Positions 1 to 11,700 of a stretch of DNA of 64,000 bases are shown here, piece after piece; position 1 is the stretch's first letter; each line of letters starts with the position of its first letter. This DNA is from Tillandsia leiboldiana. Its lineage: Eukaryota; Streptophyta; Magnoliopsida; Poales; Bromeliaceae. The position numbers and the translations under genes are program-made. Where the stretch lies: positions 29,560,810-29,624,809 of the forward strand of contig CM055063.1 in NCBI GenBank assembly GCA_029204045.2. The letters are read 5' to 3'. Below the pieces are notes generated by a model. That model ran no database searches. It was given only the letters and a program-made list of their open reading frames with translations, and was not told where the DNA came from.

Positions 1-1473
1 ACGCCTGCCGCTTGCCGCCTGCCGCGCGGCAGCCGCGAGCCTCCACGCGCAGTCCCGGCTCGAGACACCCGCGCGGCGCGAGGGTCTGCTGCGTGGAGCA
101 AGGGCCCGCCGCGCGGCGCCCAACCGCGCGCTGCGCGGCGCCCTGTCGCGCACTGCGCAGCGCACAAGCACGCGCTGCGCGGCACCTAGCCGCGCACTGC
201 GCAGCGCACAAGCGCGCGCTGCGCGGCGCCCAACCGCGCACTGCGCGGTGCCCTGCCGCGCACTGCGCGGCGCACAAGCGCGCGCTGCGCGGCGCCCAAC
301 CGCGCGCTGCGCGGCGCCCTGCCGCGCACTGCGCAGCGCCCAAGCGCGCACTGCGCAGCGCACAAGCGCGCACTGCGCAGCGCACAAGCGCGCGCTGCGC
401 GGCGCCCAACCGCGCACTGCGCGGCGCCCCGCTGCGTACTGCCGCGCAGCCGCCAGTGCCAGCCGCGCGTGCGCCCTTGTGCGCACGCGCGGCTCCCATG
501 CCGCAGCCACCACAGCTCACGAAACCATGGACAACCAGTCCCGAGCTGCACCCAAGACACCAAAAACACATCCAAAACCCCCAAGAAAAGAAGTAGCTAC
601 CAACCTCTTGAGGCCCATCGCGCGCGCTCCGCTCGGCCCACACGGCTTCTAGGAGGAAGTGCACCAACAACCTCTCACCCAAGTCTTCTCTTCTCCAACT
701 TCCTCCTTCCTCTTTCTTCTTCTACTTCTTCTTTTCTCTTCTTTCTTTTTCCTCTGTTATCCTCTCATTGCTCTGTTTTGAAGAGGAAGAAGGCGATGAC
801 GTGGCATGTCTAAAGAGGCTAATTAAGTGGGTAGTTGGCTGCATTAAATGCACCAATAAAAAACTTGATCCTCTAATTAAAAGCATACTCTAAGCCACTT
901 ACACAATAATCCTTTCTTTTCTCAATTCCATCACCTCACCAACCATAGGCCACAGCAAGCCACTAATTAATTTAATTAATTAATTAATCTACCGAAAGTC
1001 CCCCATCAACACACTTTTTGCCCTCGGGGCCTCCGCACGGGTTCGAAACCTTCCGAACCCCGCTGTAATCTGAAAATACACATGTCCACAGCTTTTTCTT
1101 CCCAAAAAGCTCAACCGTTGAGTCGGGTTGCTCAATCCAAAAATCGGCTCCAAATTGTCAGTTCCGACTCACTTTTCGCCTTCGGGTCCCCCGCGTCAGT
1201 CCGGAACCTCCCAAAATCCGCTGTAATTTGAAAACACACCTGTTCCAAGTGTACCCGAATTCCTGCGCTCCACTGTGAAATCGGTATTCCCGATTCCGGT
1301 CCTCAATCGGTGCGCCAAGCCCGGAAAATCCCCGAATCAAGCTGGGGCTTCCGCGTTGATCCGCATCAACCCGACATCAACTGTAAACACGTAAGCAACA
1401 TGCCCGAGGCAATTCCTCCGCACCACGCCATCTTGCGAAGTTGGCGCGCCATCCGAAATCCCGGTACTCTACA
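1..1473 (-). repeat. G1 3' LTR (partial)
   Basis: The segment matches 6760-8210 almost base for base. The main difference is one extra 22-bp minisatellite unit (14 here, 13 in the other LTR), which accounts for the whole length difference of 22 bp. On the minus strand the LTR starts with TGTAGAGTACC at 1473. The rest of this LTR, about 2.5 kb including its CA terminus, lies left of the window. Confidence 0.88.
125..432. repeat. 22-bp GC-rich minisatellite, 14 units, in G1 3' LTR
   Basis: Fourteen consecutive 22-bp units share the core CGCGCRCTGCGC followed by a variable half ending CAAG, CAAC or CTGC. Long open frames on both strands here, alanine- and arginine-rich, are a by-product of the repeat and are not genes. 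Confidence 0.9.
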
Positions 1474-1490
1474 CTCTCCCCTCCTTAAAA
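1474..1490 (-). other. G1 polypurine tract
   Basis: On the minus strand a purine run (TTTTAAGGAGGGGAGAG) ends exactly where the 3' LTR begins. This is the standard primer site for plus-strand DNA synthesis of an LTR retrotransposon. The same sequence sits at the same place in G3 (36518). Confidence 0.8.
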
Positions 1491-3500
1491 GGGTTTCGTC
1501 CTCGAAACTAGAATAAATCCATAACTCAGGAGGGCGACTCAATCAAATGGGGATAGGGGATCCCTAATTCATCATCAGGCTCTCAGGTGACCGTTCTCAC
1601 CCAACAAAAGCTCTCTGGGACCTTGTCCAAAGGTATAATCCGTCTACAAAACTACTCTGCCTCACCAGCAAAATTGCATCGTTCGCTCCTAAAAGCTCAA
1701 TTCCTCATCAAACTTCAAGAAGCGCAATCCAAAATCAAGCAAGGGATCAGAAACACTTCTTCCAGGCAGATAAAACTCACATACCAAACTCCCCACGTAA
1801 GTTCAAATCTACAATCCTTGCGGAAAAAGGCTTCCACTACTCAAGATCTCGAAGGGCATAACTCCCTCGTTGCTCCAGAGCAACCAAATATTCAAGTTCC
1901 ACAGGCGTTGCCTCAACCAAAATCCTCCTGAGTAACCAAGTACTTCAGGTTCAAGGGTCTAGGGATAACTCCATGCTCTCTCTAACACTGGCATTCATCC
2001 CCATCCATGCTGGTATCCTTGTCAAACTACACTGGCCGTGCATAGCCCAAGAGCTTCTGACCTCTGTCATTAACATAGGCTAAAGCTAAATCCCAAATGG
2101 TAAAACTCTTCGTTGGGTCTACTATTACTTTTGCAGCTGAACCCACGTGGCCAATCCATAGAACCTTTCGAAGTCAGAAAGCATACTATATCAACTTGAC
2201 ATCCAACTTCTTCTCTCAGAAGTTGCTGCACTATCCCCAAGTGCTCCTCATACTCTAAATCGTCTCAGAAATAATCCAAATATCCACGACGGGTACTACT
2301 ACTAGCCCGTCCAAACATAGCTGGAACACACCCAAATCCTCAACTCATGAAGGCGGCAGGGCATTAGTGAATCCACATGACCTTGCTGTAAGCTCATAAT
2401 GCCCCTACCGGGTCCTGAACACTAACAGGGCACAGCCCTCGGCTGTACGGTTCTATAACGCTATCGATCTCACAAAGGCATCAGCCGCAACACCATCCCA
2501 ATCTGTCTGTACTCAAACCATCCAAGAACTCTCACCCGGGATCACGCAGCGATAAGAGAAAAATCTTTAATCCCGGTGCCGCCATAGGCACCTCCTCTAT
2601 ATTCGCTAACGAAGCGATGGAACCACAACTCAACCTCTGACGTGCTCCAGTATCCTTTAAAACACACTCCTCCTGACCAGGTCCACGGAGGGTCAATGTC
2701 CCCTCTCAACAATCCATGATAGAATAACCTTAGGGTAAACCATCCCTATCCAACCACGTAACAACATCTCTAAACTGATGTAGGACTGGCAACACTCATC
2801 CATGTGCTATACGTGATCTGGAACCTGCTTCTCACGTGCACCAGCCAACAGTCCTATCTTTGGTCCACGCGAAGCTACCCCTGCTCTACTGAAGCACACA
2901 CAAGCGGTGTCGGCATCAACATGCTCTAACTCCGATGACCACAAGGAAAACCACACCAGGTAAGACACGATCCACTATCCTTGCGTCTTCGAACCAGCTG
3001 CACAAACTCATTCACTAGATGCTGGTGGCCCTCGCTCAATCTGCCTCGGCATCACGGCTCTGACATACTCATCCTGGCACTGATGGTGGTGCCTCTACTG
3101 TCGAGAACCTCCTAGTCTCTGTCTCCCAAGAGGCTCATGATCCTGAGACTGGAATCATGGCAACTTCGATCCACTCGATTGTCCCTAAAATCAGGCGATA
3201 CTGGACGCCTCTCACAGGAGCTGGTCCCTCGCTCTCTGTCCCTTTTGGACAAGATCACTGATCCTCGGTCAATCCCTCAAGCATGCCCAAACGCTGCATC
3301 GAAGGTCGGTACTCGCCGAGAATGCACAAAGAGATAGATATCCAGATGCAGCCCCCTCTCAAACATAATCAACCTCTAAACCTCATCCTGGGCGACAAGG
3401 GGCACACTGCTCAACCGTTGCGGAAACTCACTCCAGGTCATCAACTGCGCTCCCGGTGGTCCAACAGGACGAACCTGACGCCACCGGCTCTCGGCGTCCT
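1491..3500. other. G1 internal region, non-coding
   Basis: About 2 kb between the polypurine tract and the gag remnant. It aligns by eye with the G3 interior (36536-38200) and the G4 interior (48900-50387), for example in the stretch around CCTACCGGGTCCTGAACACT. No frame longer than about 115 codons exists and none resembles a known protein. It is conserved non-coding interior of this gypsy family. Confidence 0.6.
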
Positions 3501-3945
3501 TATCCAAAATGCATGACCATGCGCCCTGGTGCCTCACTTGGATGAACAAGTCCTCAAACCGTTCTTACATTAGCAGCGATTCCAGTTCTCGGCCTCCCAA
3601 GGCTCCAGCTCTGTCCCAAAACCCGCAAGGGATGGAATTGGATGAAGTAAAACAACCGATCGGCAATCATTGCTGTTCCTGCACTATTCACAGTGCGACC
3701 TGGGTCGAAGTCGACGATGTCGCGGCCGAGGTACTACTGGCGATACCCCGGGAGATGCTCTCAACTCAAGCATGCGCATAACGCGCTCCATGTTCTCTTC
3801 CTGGCGCCGCATCGCCTGAACGTCTGGGCTACATGGGCCTGTAACTCCCAGACCTCGCTCTGCTCTATCCATTTAGCCTCCCGCCGTTCAACTCCTCATC
3901 CAAGGTCAAACACGCCCTTGCCGCTGCACGGTGTCTCGGAAGCAT
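3500..3945 (-). pseudogene. Degenerate gypsy gag of G1
   Basis: The reading begins at the ATG at 3945 (MLPRHRAAARA...), the same start as in G3. A short stretch on the minus strand around 3590-3620 still reads EPWEAENW, which matches the EPWEAESWITAME motif of the G2 gag, a conserved core of the retrotransposon gag (capsid) domain. Stops and frame changes break it several times, so no gag protein can be made. No zinc knuckle or pol follows. The call rests on the motif, the ATG position between primer site and gag core, and the colinearity with G2 and G3. Confidence 0.6.
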
Positions 3946-4035
3946 CGAAAATCACTGCAACAGAACAAACATTAGGACCAAAACTCTCTCGACCCAATCA
4001 AGCGAAAGTCTAAAACATGTTAGCCATTCTAAAAC

Positions 4036-4061
4036 ATTATGTTGTCTGCAGCCAACATAAT
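4036..4061 (-). promoter_or_regulatory. G1 leader stem-loop with CTGCAG loop
   Basis: An 8-bp perfect stem (ATTATGTT / AACATAAT) closes a 10-nt loop that contains the palindrome CTGCAG. It lies between the primer site and the gag start, in the transcribed 5' leader. Identical copies occur at 27789-27814 (G2) and 39257-39282 (G3). Position, palindromic loop and conservation suggest an RNA dimerisation or packaging signal; that role is inferred. Confidence 0.6.
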
Positions 4062-4221
4062 CATCTTTAGAGAAATAACATGTAAAATCACTCGCCCCAA
4101 TACTCTGGGGGATGCACAGACTCAATCAGGACTCCCGCTAAAATCTCGTCTCTCACGACAGTCAACCTACTGTCCAACCAATAGCCTAGGGTCACTAAGT
4201 CCTCAACGACCTATACACCTA

Positions 4222-4234
4222 GGCTCTGATACCA
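4222..4234 (-). other. G1 primer-binding site (initiator Met tRNA)
   Basis: On the minus strand TGGTATCAGAGCC is complementary to the 3' end of plant initiator methionine tRNA. It lies 8 nt after the end of the 5' LTR (GTGACA at 4243), the expected place for the reverse-transcription primer. Confidence 0.88.
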
Positions 4235-4734
4235 CTCTAATCTGTCACGCCCCGGGGTCGAAACTGCGACCCGGGCTCGCCAACAGATCCGCCGTCTGTG
4301 CGGAAACTGCCGCACAGACGAAGCGTCTATCCTGCAAAAGATCTATAGCTAACATGTATCAGAGCTGAAAAAGAACTAATAGCTATATAAATCAACTGAA
4401 CATCTGGATAAAAGAAAATCCTCAATACAAAGTCTGATAAGCTATGAAAAAGGAATACAATCCTCACAAGTCTCACAGAATGTCCAGTACAAAAGTGGAG
4501 TCATAAAATAAAAACGGGTACATCTACCTCTGACTCTCAATGCTGGTAAGGAACTAATCGGCCACGTCCTCACCTCGATCTGCTGTCTCCGCGCGAACCA
4601 AGCCGGAACAGCTACCTCAACCTGTCACCGCAGCGGGTGTGAGATCTACTGCAGAAGGCAGATCTCAGTGGGTACCGTCCCAATATCCACGGTATGCCCA
4701 CTAAGTCTACTGGAGGCAAAACAGATAGATATGC

Positions 4735-4765
4735 AGATAGATAGATAGATAGATAGATAGATAGG
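4735..4765. repeat. (AGAT)n microsatellite in G1 5' LTR
   Basis: About seven tetranucleotide units. The same microsatellite is at the matching LTR position in G3 (about 33155-33185 and 39957-39990) and, as its complement, in G4 (57834-57862). It therefore predates the split of these copies. Confidence 0.9.
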
Positions 4766-6883
4766 TAAGCTGAAGGAAAACTACAGCTAATATGTCTCAA
4801 AAGGAAAGTCTATCATAAACATGCTATGCATACTCTCGCTACTGCTACAATGCCTCAGTATCAATGCTCTCAGGAAAAAAACCATCTAAGAACATAATAT
4901 GTAACTACCCGCTCATAACACCCAATCTCAAAGACTGCCCAGAACTGGCTCAGTCCAGCCTGCGCCTGTCGTCTAGGAACGCACCTGCCCACTACCACGC
5001 ATCCACAAGAGGACGGGATTTACGTGGGGCGTCCTAAACCGACTATCTCAATCTCACACAAAGTGACCCCATGGTAGCTCGGCCAGGGGTATCAAGCGAC
5101 CACTAGTAAATCAACTAGGCGCATAACCACATCGTAGCCTCGTCAGGCTCGGTATCATCATCGCACCCGGGGCGTAGCTCGAGGGGTGCGACCCCACCGA
5201 ACTCAAGTATCACATCTGTCTCACTGTCTCAAATATGCGGCACCTGCAGGCTATAATCCACGATCAAACAGATCGGTATCCCAAAGCTCAAAAACACAAC
5301 TCAGTCGGAAAAGAACCTCGACTCAAACACGAATAGCCCGAACACTCTCACAGCTATGTCGGAGAACCCTCAATGACTCAATCTGATAATGCATAACTCA
5401 TGGCTAAGTCGGGAAACCTCCACGACTCGATCTGCCAGAACCCCAAACTCTCAAGCTAAGTCGGAGGTCCACCTCAACGACTAAATCGGGAAAAACACAA
5501 TCTAGAGCAATCACCCAAACCCCACAAGGAAGCTCATCTCACATGACACTAGAGCTCAACACACATGCTCTAAAAATCCACTCGGCCCCCCCCGGCACGA
5601 GTATACAAGTACCCTGAACCTAAGCCGAACCTTTGGCAGTTTATAATTTAAAAACCATCTTTGAAAACTATGATTTTCCTTAAAACGAGTTTCTCGATTT
5701 TTAAAATGGTTCAGGTGCAATTATGATACGAACAAAGCATGAAACCTAGTGTCATATAATGTCAGGAGTCTACTAAAAATAATCCTGGGTTCCAATAAAT
5801 TATACAGAAAATTCCAGGCAACTATCAGATTAAAAACAGCGAAAATGCCTAATAAACATGATCAACATGCATTCAATAGCATTAAGGGGCATTCCATAAA
5901 TTTTGGAGAAATTTCCAACCCACCTGGAACGCTTTCCGCAGGCAATTGCTGAAGTCGGGGAAGCGCCGAATCCTCAACTGACGAATCTTCGAAAAACGCG
6001 CCGTGCGCGCGCACACTGCCGCGTACCCGAAAAATTCTCGAAAGTTCTGATAAATTCACTTGAGTCTTCATAAAAAAAAAATCTGCGTATACATTGGCTC
6101 ACTCCACGGCTAAATCAGTGCAAAAAGGGCTCAAATACACCACATTCCAGTCCAAGCCCACAACCAGTTTCCCTTTTACATCTGATCACTTAACACATCA
6201 CTTTCACCATTCCAACATAAAAATCTGCATTCTAAATAAAAGTTCACAGCATCACCAAAATTACAAGTTCAAATATTCCAATTACGAAGAATCCACTTAT
6301 ACATCTACCAGCTCCAATGCACACATACACAAACATCTCACAGGAGCAACCCAAAACTCCCAGTACACTAAAAGCTTCAAATGTCCACTATTAACCATGC
6401 TCACTTACAAAAATCCACAGCATAATCACTTACCATAACATCCTTTATTGTGCTTACCAAAAACATCCTCAGCACACCCACTTCACACGACATCCTTAAT
6501 ACACATACAAAAAAATCCACAAATAACACCGCGCGCCGTGCACTCGATCCGGGCTTCGCACGGCTCCTCGCCGAAAAAACTGCGATGTCGGCGTCCTGTG
6601 AGAGAAAAGGGAAAAACCGCAAAATCTTAGTCAACCCACACGATTGCCGGCGCAAAACAAGACCGTAACGTAAAAACCCCCGCGTGCCGACGCGAGTCGC
6701 AAGCCGCCGCCGACCAACGGCGCACTGCGCGGCTGCAGCCCGCACCGCAGGCGCCCCTGACGCCTGCCGCTTGCCGCCTGCCGCGCGGCAGTCGCGAGCC
6801 TCCACGCGCAGTCCCGGCTCGAGACACCCGCGCGGCGCGAGGGTCTGCTGCGTGGAGCAAGGGCCCGCCGCGCGGCGCCCAAC

Positions 6884-7169
6884 CGCGCGCTGCGCGGCGC
6901 CCTGTCGCGCACTGCGCAGCGCACAAGCACGCGCTGCGCGGCACCTAGCCGCGCACTGCGCAGCGCACAAGCGCGCGCTGCGCGGCGCCCAACCGCGCAC
7001 TGCGCGGTGCCCTGCCGCGCACTGCGCAGCGCACAAGCGCGCGCTGCGCGGCGCCCAACCGCGCGCTGCGCGGCGCCCTGCCGCGCACTGCGCAGCGCAC
7101 AAGCGCGCACTGCGCAGCGCACAAGCGCGCGCTGCGCGGCGCCCAACCGCGCACTGCGCGGCGCCCCGC
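6884..7169. repeat. 22-bp GC-rich minisatellite, 13 units, in G1 5' LTR
   Basis: Same array as 125-432 with exactly one unit fewer. Units alternate between two halves (CGCGCACTGCGCAG... and CGCGCGCTGCGCGG...). Confidence 0.9.
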
Positions 7170-8215
7170 TGCGTACTGCCGCGCAGCCGCCAGTGCCAGC
7201 CGCGCGTGCGCCCTTGTGCGCACGCGCGGCTCCCATGCCGCAGCCACCACAGCTCACGAAACCATGGACAACCAGTCCCGAGCTGCACCCAAGACACCAA
7301 AAACACATCCAAAACCCCCAAGAAAAGAAGTAGCTACCAACCTCTTGAGGCCCATCGCGCGCGCTCCGCTCGGCCCACACGGCTTCTAGGAGGAAGTGCA
7401 CCAACAACCTCTCACCCAAGTCTTCTCTTCTCCAACTTCCTCCTTCCTCTTTCTTCTTCTACTTCTTCTTTTCTCTTCTTTCTTTTTCCTCTGTTATCCT
7501 CTCATTGCTCTGTTTTGAAGAGGAAGAAGGCGATGACGTGGCATGTCTAAAGAGGCTAATTAAGTGGGTAGTTGGCTGCATTAAATGCACCAATAAAAAA
7601 CTTGATCCTCTAATTAAAAGCATACTCTAAGCCACTTACACAATAATCCTTTCTTTTCTCAATTCCATCACCTCACCAACCATAGGCCACAGCAAGCCAC
7701 TAATTAATTTAATTAATTAAGTAATCTACCGAAAGTCCCCCATCAACACACTTTTTGCCCTCGGGGCCTCCGCACGGGTTCGAAACCTTCCGAACCCCGC
7801 TGTAATCTGAAAATACACATGTCCACAGCTTTTTCTTCCCAAAAAGCTCAACCGTTGAGTCGGGTTGCTCAATCCAAAAACCGGCTCCAAATTGTCAGTT
7901 CCGACTCACTTTTCGCCTTCGGGTCCCCCGCGTCAGTCCGGAACCTCCCAAAATCCGCTGTAATTTGAAAACACACCTGTTCCAAGTGTACCCGAATTCC
8001 TGCGCTCCACTGTGAAATCGGTATTCCCGATTCCGGTCCTCAATCGGTGCGCCAAGCCCGGAAAATCCCCGAATCAAGCTGGGGCTTCCGCGTTGATCCG
8101 CATCAACCCGACATCAACTGTAAACACGTAAGCAACATTCCCGAGGCAATTCCTCCGCACCACGCCATCTTGCGAAGTTGGCGCGCCATCCGAAATCCCG
8201 GTACTCTACACAAAG

Positions 8216-8710
8216 ACCATTTTCCAACTCAAGAATGACTTACAGCGATTCTTTTCAGGAAGGAGTAAGTTGGATAGACTTCTTGGTCTTGGTCAATCAA
8301 ATCGGTTCGGCCTCGGATACACTCAAACTGGAAACAGTCCAAGTTCGAGTGACACAGTTTTTGTGCCTTAGTCGGTATCTCCTCCTCCGACACCGGAATT
8401 CAAGACAAACAACGACAACAAACCTACTTCATCCTCTTTGGGATCGTCAAGATCTAAGGTATGTTTTCGTTGTGGTGTTTCAGGGCACATAAGAAGATAT
8501 TGCAAGACGGGAGTCGAACGCTCATCTCAAGGACCTCTTGCAACAACTACCAAAAAGGCTCCTCCCCGAAAATCAAAGCAAAACTTTTCAAATGAAAAGA
8601 GACTTGGTAGTTCATCGCGCAAGACGATTTCATCAAGGAACAACAATCGCTATAACAAGACGCCTTCACCAGGCATATAACTTCACGACCATTACCGACG
8701 CACTCCAAAA
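8216..8710 (+). pseudogene. Copia-A gag, C-terminal part with CCHC zinc knuckle
   Basis: The reading resumes after G1 at a point equal to TIFQLKDDL in the copia-C gag. At about 8460-8505 it gives CFRCGVSGHIRRYC, a perfect CX2CX4HX4C zinc knuckle that binds the RNA genome in the particle. A lysine- and serine-rich linker follows. Frame changes separate it from the pol frame that opens at 8719, although copia-C shows gag and protease in one frame. The N-terminal part is separated by the G1 insertion and lies outside the window. It is therefore a broken gag. Confidence 0.8.
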
Positions 8711-8718
8711 GGGTTTGG

Positions 8719-11700
8719 GTGCGCAAAGGTAAAATTTTCCCTTGTCTTGTTTCCAATGTTTCCTTGCATGCATATGATAGTTCGTCTTGGTATCTGGATA
8801 GCGGGTGTTCCCGTCACATAACCGGTGACAAAAATAGTTTTCAAAATCTTGAGAAAATCTCCGGAGGACACGTAGTTTTCGGAGACGGTCGATCTTCCAA
8901 AATTGTTGGAAAAGGGACGGTAGCTATTCCAGATGGCCCGATTTTGAAAAACGTCTTATTTGTTGATGGCCTTAAGACTAACCTCATAAGCATAAGTCAA
9001 CTTTGCGACAATGGTTTTTCAGTTAACTTTTCATCTGTTGAATGCGTTGTAACTGATAAGGACCATGTCTTCTTTTTAAAAGGGGTTAGATCTGAAAACA
9101 ATTGTTATGTTGTTCCTAATAAAATTTCTGAAAATTGTAACTTAGCCGCTTTGAATAATGAAACTCTTTGGCATGAAAGGCTAGGTCACTTAAATTTTAA
9201 GGAACTTACTAGAATTTCAAACAAGGACGTGGTCAAGGGGGTTCCAAAGCTTTTATTTAAAGAAAACGTTGTGTGTGGTGGTTGCCAAAAGGGAAAACAG
9301 TCTAGGACTGCACACAAGAACTTGAACCACGTTGGTACAAAACGGCCCTTGGAACTTTTGCATATGGACTTAATGGGGCCGACCCGTCAACCATCTTTGG
9401 GAGGTAAATGGTACATTTTTTTATTGGTTGATGATTTCTCTCGGTTTTCTTGGGTAGCATTTTTAAAAGAGAAAGCTGATACGTTTGACTCTTTTCATGA
9501 GATTTGCCATCGTATTATGATTGAAAAGAGTGAAAAGATCATTCGTGTTAGAAGTGATAGAGGTGGAGAATTCATAAATTCAAAATTTATTGATTTTTGC
9601 ACTTCAAATGGCATTAAACATGAATTCTCGGCACCCTATACACCTCAGCAGAATGGTGTTGTTGAGCGCAAGAACAGGGTTGTTCAAGAGATGGCGCGTG
9701 TGATGCTTCATAGCCGGAATTTACCGCTACATTTTTGGGCTGAAGCCGTGAACACCGCTGTCTATGTCATTAATAGAGTTTACTTGCGCCCAGGAACTTT
9801 AAATACACCATATGAGCTGTGGTTTAGTAGAAAACCCAACATCAAATATTTTCGTGTCTTCGGGAGTCGATGTTACATTTTACGTGACCGTGAAAATCTT
9901 GGAAAGTTCGACTCTCGAAGTGATGAAGGGATCTTTTTGGGTTATTCTACGAATAGCAGAGCATATCGAGTATTTAACATTGAATCTAAGACGATCGTAG
10001 AATCTATAAATGTTAAAGTAGATGAAGCTTTTCACTTTGGATCTGGAAAATCTACCCTCGATATCTCTCTAGATGATGATTCTCCTGCTAATGCATCTTC
10101 TCATAATAATACTTCCAATATTGATGATGCATCTAATGGTTCTTCAAGTTTATCTGATGTGCAGGAATCATCTCATGTATCTCCGAGTACTCCGTTTCAA
10201 CAAACGTTACGAATCTCCAAGGATCATCCGGAATCGAATATTATTGGAGATCCACAAGAAGGAGTCAGAACTCGGAGGCAGTTGGTTTGTGGATTCGCTT
10301 GCTACGTATCTTTAATCGAACCAAAGAACATAGATGAAGCTCTTCAGGATGACTACTGGATTAAAGCAATGCAGGAAGAGCTCCATCAATTTGAGCGAAA
10401 CAAAGTCTGGGAATTAACGAAGCCTCCAAAGCAACACAATGTGATAGGTACCAAATGGATCTTCAAGAACAAGAAAAATGAGGATGGTACTATCATCAGG
10501 AACAAGGCACGATTAGTTGCTCAAGGCTACTCTCAAGTAGAAGGTATAGACTTTGATGAAACATTCGCCCCTGTAGCTAGACTCGAGTCCATTCGTATAC
10601 TATTTGCTATTGCTTGTCATTTTAAAGTCAAATTATTTCAAATGGACGTTAAGAGCGCATTTCTAAATGGGTTTTTAAATGAGGAAGTTTATGTGGCTCA
10701 ACCGAAAGGTTTTGTAGATCATAAACAACCTAACCATATTTTTCGTTTGAAAAAGGCTCTTTACGGTCTGAAACAAGCACCGCGAGCATGGTACGAAAGG
10801 TTAACTAAGCACCTTTTGGAGAAGGGCTATACTCGAGGGGGAGCTGATAGGACTCTCTTTGTGAAGCATTATCAAAGCAATTTCATTGTAGCACAAATCT
10901 ATGTCGATGACATTGTATTTGGCGCAACAAGAGATAATGATGCTTCTAAATTCGCGGAGACCATGGAAAGCGAATTTGAGATGTCCATGATGGGCGAATT
11001 GACTTATTTCCTTGGATTGCAAATTAAACAAAATGATGAAGGTATTCACTTGAGTCAATCCAAGTATGCAATGGAGTTGGTCAAAAAGTTTGATCTAGAA
11101 AATTGTAAAGATTTTCCGACTCCAATGGGAACTAGCCACAAGGGACTTGGAAGTGAATCACATAGTGAGAATGTAGACGAGAAACTGTATCGAAGTATGA
11201 TTGGAAGTCTACTTTACCTCACGGCTAGTCGCCCGGATATATCTTTTGGTGTTGGGATTTGCGCGAGATATCAATCAGCACCAAAGGAGGTTCACCTGAA
11301 AGCGGTGAAAAGGATCATCCGGTATATCAAAGGATCAATTAATTTCGGAATTTGGTATCCTATGGGAACAAGTTTGGATATTGTTGGATACTCAGATGCC
11401 GATTGGGCAGGATCAGTGGATGATCGGAAAAGCACGAGTGGTGCATGCTTCTATCTTGGCCATTGCCTTGTTGCATGGCACAGTAAAAAGCAGAACTGCA
11501 TAGCACTCTCAACTGCCGAAGCGGAATACATTTCAGCTGGAAGTTGCTCAACTCAACTCATTTGGATGAAAAGCGTATTGAGCGACTTCCGCATTTCAGC
11601 ATCTTCGGTAACAATTCTTTGTGACAACACAAGTGCAATTAACATTTCTAAAAACCCTGTGTTGCACTCTAGAACAAAACATATTGAGCTTAGATATCAT

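Larger units (their letters stand above)
1..8210 (-). mobile_element. Gypsy element G1, non-autonomous, large LTRs
   Basis: The direct repeat 1-1473 / 6760-8210 and the terminal signals define a minus-strand LTR retrotransposon. The 5' LTR is 4243-8210 (3968 bp), the internal region is only 2769 bp (1474-4242), and the 3' LTR is cut by the left window edge. A Met-tRNA primer site follows the 5' LTR and a polypurine tract abuts the 3' LTR. Only a broken gag is left inside; no pol is visible. LTRs of about 4 kb around a small internal region fit a LARD-like element. It is inserted in the gag of copia-A, whose reading resumes at 8211. The expected target duplication is CAAAG (8211-8215); its partner lies outside the window. 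The two LTRs are almost identical where both are visible, so the insertion is recent. Confidence 0.85.
4243..8210 (-). repeat. G1 5' LTR (3968 bp)
   Basis: The LTR has TG...CA ends, running in plus coordinates from TGTCACGCCCC at 4243 to ACTCTACA at 8210. Its final part, around TCGCAGTTTCGACCC, is shared with G2, G3, G4 and the LTR at 51043. Inside are a GATA microsatellite (4735-4765), a GC-rich minisatellite (6884-7169) and a pyrimidine-rich tract near 7430-7500. No protein gene is visible; the open frames in the GC-rich part are repeat artefacts. Confidence 0.88.

Noticed and set aside
12..652. Long alanine/arginine-rich frames on both strands (also at 6401-7550, 21218-21758, 35001-35625, 41800-42424, 56089-56650)
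   Set aside because: They lie in GC-rich minisatellites or GC-rich LTR tracts, overlap on opposite strands, and change with repeat number. They resemble no protein family.
4222..4234. tRNA gene suggested by Met-tRNA-like sequence (also 27971, 39443, 46801, 55360)
   Set aside because: Only 11-13 bases complementary to the tRNA 3' end are present, directly beside LTR ends. They are primer-binding sites.
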